Shown here: positions 24,324-36,212 of the stretch, piece after piece
Numbering within the stretch: position 1 is the first letter of the stretch
How the letters are laid out: each line of letters begins with the position of its first letter
Source: Balaenoptera acutorostrata
Taxonomy: Eukaryota; Chordata; Mammalia; Artiodactyla; Balaenopteridae
Assembly (NCBI RefSeq): GCF_949987535.1
Contig: NC_080071.1
Span: 22,219,032 to 22,283,031, forward strand
DNA length: 64,000 bases
Reading direction: 5' to 3'
Notes under the pieces: model-generated
What the model saw: only the letters and a program-made list of their open reading frames with translations
What the model was told of the DNA's origin: nothing
Databases searched by the model: none
Translations under genes and position numbers: made by a program

Positions 24324-25006
24324 CTAAAACCGAACAGAGAACTGTCTATTAATTTCCAGCAGAAGGTGAGATATGTATGTTAACACACTTCTACTTGGCC
24401 ACTCTCTTAGCTCAGGTCCTTTGAAAGTACTAGCAAGCGAGATCACGGGAACTACAGAACACCCGAGTCACCATGAACACTTGAAAACAGTGTCTGAAGC
24501 TTGGACAATCTGTGCAGGTCAGACACGATCCCACCAAACCATTCTTGGCAGGTTTGGAAGCAGAAGTGCTGGCAGGCGTCGCTGAGTTGGAGAGCATGCC
24601 CTCATAGAAGCACAACCCTCGGCTGTTTGCAGTGTTCTACAAAATAACTAACCTCTCCTCCACTACTATTTTTAGGAGCCCATTTTGGGCTCCATTTATT
24701 GCACAAATGGCTGTTACTGCTAATAATTCAATCCAGAAACACACGACGGATTCTGGACTAAGTCAACTAAAGTCCAGTGGGATTTTGCCCAAATTCCCTT
24801 CTTTTGCTCTACAGCAGAGTCCTTACTACCTCTGAGTTGTGATCACCAACGGGAAATAGAGAGCTCCTAAATTAACAAAAACAAAACCCCACAAAGTCAT
24901 ACAAAATGACAGACTCAAGGCAGAACAAATTTTAGAATCTGGATAAAGCTGAACTCAAGTGTAGATGGGGGAAGGGAGTTTTGCTAAATCTTTGCTACTC
25001 TAAGAG

Positions 25007-25155
25007 TGATCCAGGGGCCAGCAGTGATGGAATTACCCGCAAGCTTACTAGAAATGTAGAATTCCAGGCCCCATCCCAGACCTACAGAATCAGAAACTGC
25101 ATTTTAATAAGATCTCCAGGCAGTACAAATGCATATGAAAGTTCGAGAAGCAGCA
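25007..25155 (+). mobile_element. MER5A-like hAT-Charlie element
   Basis: Contains AAGCTTACTAGAAATGTAGA, CAGGCCCCATCCCAGACCTA and CAGAATCAGAAACTGCATTT in the order of the MER5A consensus. It is non-coding and decayed at the ends. Confidence 0.8.
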
Positions 25156-26899
25156 ATTAGATCATTTCCCACCCACCTTTCCACTGCTGAGGTAAAATCA
25201 GCTGAAACCAAAGATAGCAATAGAGTTTTCTGAGAACCAGTAACTGCTATGTACATTTACTGAGTCTGGTGTTAAATCATCAGGAAATAAGCTTATATGA
25301 TATCTGGAATATTTTCTGACCAAGTAAAAACTCATCTCGGCAATTGTGAGATTAGGATGATCTTAACTTTAAAACAGGCTTTCTTTTGATCTTGCTACCA
25401 ATTGTATCTTTACATATTGAACTATGCAAGTTTATGATTTTTCTTTAACAAGCACTATTAGCAAAGTCATTAATTGATGTCTTAGCCTTAGGCAACAGAA
25501 CAGCACACTCATTATATTTAAATTTCCAAAATGCACAGTACTTTAAAAATATATGTGAAACATACGCATATTTGTACAAAATCTCTACTTTCAAATGTAT
25601 CCTGGCATGAATTAAACCTGAAATAAAACCTTTCCTTTCAGATAATCTGCAAGTAAAAGTAACTGACCTTTAAGATTTAAAACAACAATCTGGTATCCTA
25701 GGGAATGGCAAATACCCTGGTAGTCCCAAGAATTAAAGTTACCAAAGACTGAGAAACTATGGGCAGAAAGTACTGTCCCTATGACTTCCTAGTTCTGACA
25801 GAAGGCAGCCTGTTACCAGGCCAGTCCCAAAGGTATGGAGCAGAAACTCCCAACCTGGGTGGCCCAGACTCTCAGGGGTGTGTCAGTGCAGTTGTGTCCA
25901 AGAAAAAAATTAAAAATTTTCAAGTGCTCAATAGCAAGCCAGAAACTTAACTTCATTAACCCTTGACAGACTAAACAAAAGTGGCAACTACCTTTGCTTC
26001 TGTCTGAAAGTAGATAAAGTCAGTGTGGTACCACTGGTTACCTTATGCTGGGCAAAACCTCCCACTGAAAATTACATAAAGCATATCTTTAATGTATAAA
26101 AATTGTAAAGCGATTTAATAAATGCATGACAGTAACAGATAAAATGCTTCAAAATAAAGGGAAAAACAAAATGGTCTTTGGTATTAAATTTTTCAAATCC
26201 TTCTCAGGTGGCCTGCAAGCTAAAATCTTAATTCCTTATTTCCACTTCATTCACTACCTTCCCTGACTTCACCCAATTAATCCACAGCTCCTCAATTAAC
26301 TATCTCATGTTGGCTCTAACCTCCCAAGTCCCTGAAGCTTTCCTGGAGTGCACAAGACTGTATTTGTTCCTGCGGAAGTCCGGTCCTTAGTTGGTGAACA
26401 CAGATGGGGTTCTTTCTCTCTGAAGGTGGGTACACTGAGGGGTCCTGTAGCCTAATACAGCCCAATGACATTTATAGTGAATCCTGTACATCCCAGACCC
26501 TCTTATACAATAATTGTGACTCCAGGCCTGTCTTCTAGCCATTTATAGTTGAGTTGGGGAGATAAAAACACATGTAATCAATGCTGTAATAGAGATGTAT
26601 ACAAATCACAATGGGAGGACAGATAGGGGAGCTTGTCTTTATTAGGGAACACTTCACAGAGGGCATGACATTGAGTTGAGACTTGAGAAACAAGCATAAG
26701 GCATGAGGCTGAAAACCAGATTGTGAAAAGCTATCCAAGGAGTATGACTTTTTTTGTCATTTATCACTGCTTAAATTTTTCCACTTAAGCTAGCACGAAA
26801 TAGAATGACTATGTATCCTGAAGAGTGTGTGGGCAAAGGATAAAGTAGCCTTGCCAGAGCTGCAAAATTTCCTTGAAGGCTTGTATTTTATCTAAAAAA

Positions 26900-26903
<4 letters not shown>

Positions 26904-26945
<42 letters not shown>
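26904..26945. repeat. (TA)21 microsatellite
   Basis: A 42-bp uninterrupted AT dinucleotide run. It is in the intron between the RRM1 and RRM2 exons of RBMS1, and is (UA)n in the pre-mRNA whichever strand is considered. Confidence 0.97.
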
Positions 26946-26947
<2 letters not shown>

Positions 26948-27523
26948 TGTAAATGTTGCAATCTACTCCCTAACTATTTGAGTTTGTTTCATATAGAAAT
27001 AATATTTCTGAATTAATACTTTCCAGTCATACTGATACTGCAGGAAGATAAGCCATGTTTATCCTGTGATTTCAGCTGTTATACTTTGTTGGGTGAGGGG
27101 GAGGAGGAGGAAGGAGGAGCCTCGTCCCTGTGCTGCAGCTAGAAAGCCACGCCCTAAAAAATCTGGAGCTTCTGGAGGCACAGAAGCAAGGGAGTGATGT
27201 GATCAAGTCTATCTTATTAGAAAGATTTCGGAATCATGCTTAGTCAGGTTCAGAATAAAGCTGGGAACTCCCTAATTAAAGCGCATTAAAACACGCCTTG
27301 GACAAAGATGTGGCATAAAAAATGTTACAGAAGAAACATGTATCATAAATATTGTGAGCTTTCCTTTTGAGTTACAATTATTAAAATCTAAATGACTAAC
27401 ATTTAAGAATATTTAAGAATGTTCATAGACTTTGTCATCTGTGAAGTATTTTCAAAAGGGCTGACAATGTAGGTAACTAAGTACTTTCTAAATCTGTGTT
27501 TTAGTTGCTATTAAACTATTAAT

Positions 27524-27886
27524 AAAAATGTTATTCTTGGGTCTTCCCTGGTGGCGCAGTGGTTGAGAATCCGCCTGCCAATGCAGGGGACACGGGTTCG
27601 AGCCCTGGTCTGGGAAGATCCCACATGCCGCGGAGCAACTAAGCCCGTGCGCCACAACTACTGAGTCTGCGCTCTAAAGCCCGCGAGCCACAACTACTGA
27701 AGCCCCCGCGCCTAGAGCCCGTGCTCCACAACAAGAGAAGCCACCACAATGAGAAGCCCGTGCACTGCAATGAAGAGTAGCCCCCGCTGGCCGCAACTAG
27801 AGAAAGCCTGCACGCAGCAATGAAGACCCAGTGAAGCCAAAAATAAATACATAAAAAATAAAAAAATTAAAAAAAAATGTTATTCT
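27524..27886 (+). mobile_element. CHR-type SINE
   Basis: Complete body at 27538-27872 with A-box-like TGGCGCAGTGG and B-box GGTTCGAGCCC near the left end, an A-rich tail with AAATA units, and a 14-bp target-site duplication AAAAATGTTATTCT at 27524-27537 and 27873-27886. It is antisense to RBMS1. Confidence 0.95.
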
Positions 27887-30800
27887 CTAAAATGTTGATT
27901 CAACTTGAATGTTTACCAATGAAGAAAAAAAATAATAAAAAGTGCTAAATCAGAATCAGGAAATTGAGCTCCTAACCCACTCTATGATAAATAGTGAGAT
28001 AAGATATACTAAATACAGGTAGATATTTCCTGTGATTTTAACGCATTTGTTTTCAATAGCAAACACTCAGTCAACTAGCTCTCTTCCTTTGGAATGACCT
28101 CTAGGGCTAACATTATTTATCCTTCTTTTCAAATGGTCAACTTATCTTGCACACATTGCATACAAAGTTGCAAGTAAAAAAAAAAAAAAACAAAGAAAAA
28201 AGAGAAGCAACTCCAAGCTGGCAGCAATGGCCACAAGAATATCTAATCACCAAAGGGTCCATGCATTCTAATCACCATACATTCCTAGTAAACGGAACAT
28301 ACAGTACTTGTACTACGTGAGAGTGGTTCTTGAATAAGGGTAATTTCGCCCCTTTAAAATCAGGGACAACCATAACTCTGTTTTATTACATACAATGCTA
28401 TGTCTGAAAAAACAATTTTTCTGTAAATTATGGGTGGTCAGACATAAAAATGGGGCCAACAGGCCTCTTTATATCCCTAGGCATGGAAAGTGTTCAATGG
28501 CTTCTTTAACAAGTAGAACACTTGGATCCCACATTGGCCATGAGAGGGATAAATGGCTACTAATGTTCACTTGAGTAGAAAAGTGGGGCTTGGAGGTCCC
28601 ACATGGTGTAAAGCACTCAGTCATCATCTGAAAGAAATTAACAAAAACCTCCCTATGCGTGTGGAATGGTTCCTAAAATGCAAGAAAGGGACCTGGCAGG
28701 AAGACCAGACATCTGTTTTCTCTTGTACTGAGTAGGTTCACCAACCAGCAGATAGCTGCTTATGGGCATGTGAATGCAAACTGCTTGAAGCATGGTAGAC
28801 CTCTGTGTGGAAGGGCGATTAAATTCCTGCTCCTTTGACTGCCTATTTACTGAAAAAAGTGCGAGCATACCGCTAGGCAAATAACACAGGGAGATCCGCT
28901 GACCCCCAGCAGGTCTTAAGAGGTATTGCGGAAAGGCCTACAGAAGTCACTCTATTAACAGATATCACCAATGTTGACTTGAGTTTTATATCTTTTTAGC
29001 TCGTTATCTGAGGGTTTTTTCTTCTTTTCATAGACTCTGAGTCTTTTATTTTGAAAAATGCACACATTTGAAACAAATGCCAAGTTTAACATAAATGGCT
29101 CAAGTTTAACCTTGAGCCTTTTGGAAAACCTTTGGTAAATTTCATCAGGGTACTCGATGGACTCAATAAATATAATTTTTAAATGTCCCATTCTTATCTC
29201 TCCATATCTGCCCAAACTGGGAAGTTTTTCTCTTGCTTAATTGGCTTCTTTGATCATCAACAAAACAAACATGTACCATAGGCCAAGTACCAAGCAAGGC
29301 ACTGAAATTAAAACACGAATAAGAAACAACCATTGTTGTCCAATGCTCTCCACTTGTAGCTTTATAATTCAGTTTTGAATATTTGTGGAGTTCTTTTTCA
29401 ACTCAGGTAGTCAAAGTGTCAAACAATATTATATTCTCCCCCACTCCCCAGACTAGCCTAGTGGAATGTCCCTTAATTTTTCCTGATTATGTAAGAAAGC
29501 AAGCCTTTAATATGTGGCAATGTGAATTTTCAGAACTTTATAGTGTCCAGATTAATTCACTAGAGGAAAGTGGAAAGTGATAGGTCCCTTATCACCCAAA
29601 CATGGGAGCCAGACCTAAACTTTTATAAACTGTCTCCACAAAAGGTACATGCCAGATGCTCCTTTATCCAGACAGCATAAACGGGATAAGTCAACTCCCG
29701 ATATTCAAATCCATGGTTCCGTGGCCCAGAACAATGGACCCTCTAGCATTTAAAATACCTTTTGTAACTTTAATGATATAATAAAAAAGAAATCGGGTCC
29801 AGGAAACTCAGTCATCCTACAGAGACCCGAAGAAATTCACAACGTGCAGAATGTTGGCACACTGCCAGCATCTCTGAACCCGTGCATTGTTCCCTCCCTA
29901 CAGATGATGTAGGAAGGGATCACTTTTCCTAGCCAATTTACAGTCCAAGCCACCTAAGGAGGTCTTTGAACAGTGCTCATTATCAGTCCACGGGAAAGCT
30001 GGCATTCAAAGTGCACTGGTGACACAACATACAGTGCCAATCTATGCCCAGTCCGGTTCTGACTAAATGCATTGTAAAGACTTCTTCAAACAGGATATAT
30101 TTAATATATTATGCTACTCAATATCACCGGCACTGAAAAGATGCCTCGGTAAGTGCTCATGGGGCCGCTCTAAAAAAGGCCTCTGTATTACCTGGAGCAG
30201 GTTGTTAAAATAGGCCTCTTTCTAACTTTGTTTCAGCAGAAGTCACCGAAAAATGGGTTTCAGGCATGCCCACGTTCCAGAGTGAGAAACCAGACCACCT
30301 ACACAGAGTCTGCATAGGAGTGGCTGAGATCTGGTTTGAGAGGCTCAGCTGACCACCCACCTCTCGTCTGCCTGGGAGGGACCGGAGAGGCTGGAATGAA
30401 CACGCATGTGGAGAGAACCGTTGATGTGTTCTGAGTCCCACCACACGGGCTGCCTCCCCCATCACTGCCGGTGCAGCAAGAGGGGCTTCAACAGACCCCT
30501 CAGGAGGCATGGTCTGTGACCTTTCGAGCTTGGTGGATACAAGGAATCAATGTCTGACTTAAGCCTGAGGAATCTAAAAGGCAAAGGCTGGTTGAAGGGG
30601 CCCATAAGTGCAATTGGGAGGTAACTAGTCTCCCACAGACAGCTGGCAAACAGATCAATGTGGGCCACACAGGTAGAGTTGGCCCAGGGTTGTGTTAGAG
30701 CCTTCCAGGAAGGCTGTCTTGAAGGATAAGAAGGTCCTAGAAGAAAGGGGCTGAAGGCTGACCCTTAGATTCTCAGGAGCTGAGGCCAACAGCCTGAGGA

Positions 30801-33321
30801 CACGTCTTCTCTAGCTTGAAGGCACTACAGGGGAAAGAGCAAAGCATTCTACTAAAGAAAGCATCAGTTCTCTGTCTGCCCAGAGAAATCAACACCAGAT
30901 CACAGAATTGTCAGGTCAAGAAACTTTCCCATCCTTTGCCACTGCTCCAACCTTGGAGGGGTTAGAAACCACAGCTAGCTATGGAAGAGTGGGAAAAACA
31001 CAAATTTGGGAAATAGGAAAGAAACTAACCATGCTCCCATCCCAGGACAAGCTTACTACTTAGAACAGACCAGAGCTGGGGGAAGGGAGAAGTTTTAATA
31101 TTATACGGCACTCAAAATTTTGTCAAATAAACAGGATTGGACATTTCAAGTACAGGTATCACACACTTAGCATTGGAAATGTGCTCTTAAAAAAAAAAAA
31201 TCAGACACTCAGCATCAAAATGTTAACCAGGAGCCTATTTCATATTATTTCAAGTAAGAAGAAAAGTATAATGTATTACCATTAATCACAACCCCCAATT
31301 TCCTAAAATGCAACTAAATACATTTGTTACACATCTGTACGTGTGTGTGTGTTTGTATACACGTAATACATGGTTATATTGGGATGTAAACTTTTAAAAT
31401 ATCACTTCTTGATCACCAAATTATCAATATGGTTGTTAGCAGACAACTGCTTTGTAAGTTGTCATTTCTCTTAGCACCAGCAGCACCCAAGACACACATC
31501 CCTTTTTGCTGACTCTCAGCAGAGTTTTCAAAACCTCTACACAATTCTGACATTTTACAAACTGTATCTGGAATATAACCTGAGATTTTCCCCTTAAACA
31601 TCTTGTTTAAAATATTGTACTGAGATTGGTGTAAATACATATAGAAAGGCTGAAAATGTACTGAAAGACAATTATGTTCCCTTATATTTGGATATGAAAA
31701 AAATTAAGGGGCATCCTACTGAAAAAAATTAACCAGAAAGACCTGAAATGACAGAAGCAACTGACGGAACTTTTCAAAATAACGAGAGTTGCCAGAAAAG
31801 TCATGGGACCTGCCTTAGATTTTATCCATGAGAGGAAGAAACAGGAGCTTCACAGAGTAGAGGAAATGGACAGAACAGAGGGAAAAATAGAGCCCTTTTC
31901 CAATTGTGCCTTAACAGTCCTGCTTAGAAAATGTATGGTTACCCATTGTTTACATAGGCACATTAAACATTCTGTAAATCATATACAACATAGGTACTGC
32001 ATACTCACAATTAAATATATTTCAAGCCTCATAATCACCGTCTTTCAACAATACCACAGGAAACTGCTGTATATTATGGACAAGTAATCTAAAAATCACG
32101 GTGCTTAGTATTTACGTTTGTTTATTTTAGCTTCTTCCTCTGGAGTTTAAAAACATCTGAAATAAGTCCAACTCAATCCAAAGGTCTAAAAATATTAAAA
32201 GTCAAGGATTACTTTAGAAAGGTGATCCCTTTCATCAATTCCTGAAATCTTTATTCATGCTGATTCTTTTAATCAAGGTAAATCTCTATCCTGGTAGCTG
32301 CATATATGTCCTTCAAGAGCTTTAAGGTCTTAGCAGGTAACTTATCTCAACCAGGGTTCTTTAACTTCCATAAATCTTCTTTCCTTATGGAAATGTGAAT
32401 ACCCCTCAGGGAATGACCACATGCTACTCTTCAGAAGCAGCAAAGGACAGCACAAAATTACTTTCTTCCGTACTTCAAGACACCAGATAATATAAAATTA
32501 TCGATCTTTTGAAAAGAATATACAAGATATCAAACTGCCAAGTTTCAAACTTGAAAATATGTTCCGTAGCAACTCAAAAACCACACACACACAAAAATAT
32601 GTACATAATTGTATGAGTATCTTAATAAATGTACTGTAGGCACTAGGTATGATATAACCCAAGTTTACATTTAGGCAATAAGACTGGAGCATAGATACCA
32701 CTTCAGTGATTAAGAGTTCATCAAAACAAGTCCTGAATAAAGCCACTGCAGAACTACTAAAGAGAAGATTTATAATCCATAAATAACCAATGTCTAAAAA
32801 TCCTGACTTTTACACAGAGGAAATAGTATCTGTAGCTTACACTGCATTAAAACTACTAGTATATTTGTACAAAGCATACATATGTGATTATATTTGTTAT
32901 TCTTTCAGAATATGACATTCTATACACAATTACCTCCTGAAGTGTTTCTAAAATGTATTAATTCTTTAAGCATTGGCATTTTAAAATTATTAAAAAAAAT
33001 ATAGTACAGAGCTTCAGCCCACAAGTACCCATTTACCTGAGAAAATCTGGTGCTATTTCTCCATTTACTTAGGGGGTTACATAATCTGCTATGTAAAATT
33101 TCATACAGTTATAAAATCCTTCTTCACATATAAAATTATGAGGAACAGTCTTTGGCAAAATAGCTACCATTGAGGATGCGAAGGCATGGGACAAGTGTCC
33201 ACAGGTAACTGTGGCTCTCTGGGATGGAAGGAAGAACTTGAATGGTGACAGGAAAAGCCACGTATCTAGCTTCAGAACCAAAGCCAGAGACCAGAGCAGT
33301 GAGTACCGGCTCTCAACTCAC

Positions 33322-33413
33322 CTTTGCCATTTGAGCTTGAACTCCACTTGCCTTCAGGGCAGACACAGCCTTCTGAGCTGCTGCAGGACTGTCAAAGTCG
33401 ACAAAACCATAAC
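33322..33413 (-). CDS. RBMS1: RBMS1 coding exon, residues about 105-134 (end of RRM1)
   Basis: This 92-bp exon completes the Gly codon of RRM1 RNP1 with two bases and then encodes 30 residues: [19 protein letters not shown] followed by [11 protein letters not shown]. The acceptor is GCATTTCAG. The donor GTGAGT directly follows the Lys codon, so the exon ends in phase 0. It provides strand 3 (RNP1, YGFVDF with two stacking aromatics), helix 2 and strand 4 of RRM1. The intron upstream has three long U runs in RNA sense (33610-33765). AVSALKASG is RBMS1-like (RBMS3 as recalled: AVASLKANG). Confidence 0.98.
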
Positions 33414-34540
33414 CTGAAATGCAAAACACACTTAGTGTTTAAGCCAGTATTTTACGATTACGTAAAGAGGAAAAGGATGACTCCATTTGGTCTCTGATGC
33501 AGGCAACAGAAATGAAAGCCCTGACGTCCTGACAAGTCTCAAGCTTTACAGCTGCAATGCAACATCCTCCCCGATCTGTCCTTCCCCATCTATCATGGGC
33601 TAGGCAAGTTGCCCTTCAAAGTTCAAAAAAAAAAAAGGAAAAAAAAAGAAACCAGTTTTTTTCCTTTTCCAGATCTTTTTCTCAGGTGTCCTGTACTTAC
33701 TGGGGGAAAAAAAAAAGACATCTAAGTTATACCAAGATTTAAAAAAAAAAAAAGAAAAAAAAAAATCAACTTCAGAGAAGTAGCATTTTTAATAATTTGG
33801 TAAGAAAGATGGTGCTATCCTACAGAGCTTACAAGTGTATGTTTATTCTGTAGACTACATTTTATTTTTCAAAAAAGTTAGGTACAACCACTGGATACCC
33901 CAAATATAAAATAATCTAAATGTTAGAACTTGGTTAAAAATATCATTATTTATCAAAAATACAGCTCATGATCTCTTCAAAATAAATAAAGGATGGGGGG
34001 GGGGGCGGGAAATGGCTCCAGAAACCCAAAATAGCTGTTTTAGCAGTTCATGTCCTAAAGTCTAAAAACAAAACATAATAAAACAAATAAGTAAATAACC
34101 TCCTAATAGAGGTCCTGGTTCAAAGCTCATTTATCCACAGCTTTTCAAACATTTTAAATAAGCTGGTCAGCTAGTCTGCCTGGCCATGACAAATCAAAAG
34201 CAGGAAATGATGGGGAAAAAGGGTCGGGTTGAGGGTAGGGCTGCTACAAAATAATCATATGGATGGTATCCATATGCTAATTATTAGTGAAAATGAATAG
34301 CAATCAAGAAAAGAGGAAAACTATACAAAGAACAGGCCTTACGCAGCATATGAGCAACAGCTCCATGAACTTCACTGATCCATAAGCATCACTATTAAAT
34401 CAGGCAATCACTGATTTGTCCCTATGATAACCCTTAAGTTACTGAGAAAAGGTTCAATTCTACTTAGCACACTGTTTAGAAGATCAGGGTACCAGGCAAA
34501 AACACCAACAGAGATTTCCTTGGAATTCAAACCTATTATC

Positions 34541-34826
34541 GGGCTTCCCTGGTGGCGCAGTGGTTGAGAATCTGCCTGCTAATGCAGGGGACACGGCTTC
34601 GAGCCCTGGTCTGGGAAGATCCCACATGCCGCGGAGCAACTGGGCCCGTGAGCCACAATTACTGAGCCTGCGCGTCTGGAGCCTGTGCTCCGCAACAAGA
34701 GAGGCCGCGATAGTGAGAGGCCCGCGCACCGCGATGAAGAGAGGCCCTCGCTTGCCACAACTAGAGAAAGCCCTCGCACAGAAACGAAGACCCAACACAG
34801 CAAAAATAAATAAATAAATAAAATTA
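34541..34826 (+). mobile_element. CHR-type SINE
   Basis: Starts GGGCTTCCCTGGTGGCGCAG and has a B-box variant GCTTCGAGCCC. The tail is (AAAT)n ending near 34826. I could not see a convincing target-site duplication, in contrast to most other copies in the window. It produces the spurious ORFs at 34484-34817. Confidence 0.92.
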
Positions 34827-36174
34827 ATAAGTGTTGTAAGAAAGGTTTAATTTAAAAAAAAAAAGTTAGGCAACAAACTTATTATCAAATTAATTTTAAA
34901 TGAGGAAGAATATTTTGAAAAAGAAAAGCCCTGTTTGGAGGTTGCATAGAAGAGGGGCCAGCCCTATCATTTATTTGCAGATATTCTAAAGCTACAGTAA
35001 TTTAGGCAGGAAGAAACTAGTGTCAAAATAGGCAAATATATGCATCAACAAGACCAAACAGAAACTTCAGAAGTAGTCCAAAGGTGAGTGTGCAGTATTA
35101 ATACCAAAAATATTGCCTGGTAACAACACTAGTGAACTAGCCTACGGATTACAGAAATAGATGTTTTAGGAGAGAGAAGTGTCAAAGCTGAAACAAGCAG
35201 CTGCTTCCTTCGATTACTTGGAATTGGGTTGGAATAAGGCCTAATTTGATTTTGACAGTGAGTGGAGAAATAGTCAGGTTGGAAAGAAAAAGAAGAGGTT
35301 GACCCAAGTAAAAGCAGAGAACGCTACTCAACAGCCAGGTTAGAAGTCAGGTTAAACGTATTTTGGATTCCTTTTTAGAAATCTGTTGTTAATGCTAACA
35401 TGCAACCCATTATGAAGGTACACACAGGCACACACATACTCACTCTCTCACTCTCATACATATTTTACTACAAAACACAATTTAAGCAGGTCATAAATGA
35501 ACACCCAACTACACTGAAATGATGTAACTTCTACTGACGGATATTTAAGACACCCTCCTTAATTTTGCTGTTGTCAATAAATTACAATAAACAGAAGATC
35601 TCAAGCTTGATATTCATGTAGTTGAAATTGCTATTCATTCAGGTAATATTAGTATTATTTTATCTGTTATTTCCTTATTAGGAAAAATCCATAATGGTTG
35701 CATTTTTAGTTAACTGTTTATAACCTTTTCTGGCCTTGCCCGATGTCTACTACATAGCTGTTTCATAAATATTTGCTGAAAAACAAATATAACAGGTAAG
35801 CATGCAACCTGTGCTCTTTCACTTCCTCTATTATATTACTTTCAAGTAAATATAAGAGTATATAAATGAGTTTCACAGGTTCCATGGGTTTCATTATATA
35901 AATATGTATAGGTATTTCTGAAGGTGGGATAAACTCAGCATCCTCTCACTGGACCCCCAAGAGGATTCTTCTCAGGTCTCAGGACCAGGAAGAGTTATGG
36001 TATTCCTGCTTCTTGGATTTTCTTCTACACTGCGATTACTGAATCATGGGAATAGGTATGTTTATTTTTGCTTTGGCAACTAAGAAATACAGGGCTATTT
36101 CTATAGTAAAATGAAATTTCCTGCTCTTACCCCTATTTTCCCTTTGGTCTGACTTATCCTCACCCATTTAACGT

Positions 36175-36212
36175 CTGTGTGTGTGTGTGTGTGTCTGTGT
36201 CTGTGTGTGTGT
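36175..36212. repeat. (GT)n microsatellite, interrupted
   Basis: A GT run with two CT interruptions. It explains the His/Thr-rich minus-strand ORF at 36101-36367. Confidence 0.9.

Larger units (their letters stand above)
24324..33321. other. RBMS1 intron, 9.0 kb, between RRM1 and RRM2
   Basis: The intron holds a MER5A-like hAT element (25007-25155), probable L2 relics (about 26240-26360 and 29260-29360), a (TA)n tract (26904-26945) and a CHR SINE (27538-27872). The stretch 29600-31200 is less AT-rich than its surroundings, but I see no exon, promoter or named repeat there. Other parts are unremarkable. Confidence 0.6.

Noticed and set aside
27538..27640. tRNA-like gene (A and B boxes)
   Set aside because: The boxes belong to the tRNA-derived head of a SINE; there is no cloverleaf-complete tRNA and the element has a poly(A) tail and target-site duplication.
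30205..30668. Possible exon in a less AT-rich stretch with two minus-strand frames
   Set aside because: No plausible splice phases matching RBMS1, no homology I recognise, and no missing RBMS1 residues between the flanking exons.
34484..34817. Arg/Ser/Ala-rich open frames on both strands, repeated at 49485, 52136 and 55009
   Set aside because: The near-identical peptides come from CHR SINE bodies, which are GC-rich and low in stop codons; they are not genes.
34541..34826. Target-site duplication for this SINE
   Set aside because: Only short ATTA-type matches are present at the two ends, no better than chance next to an AAAT tail.
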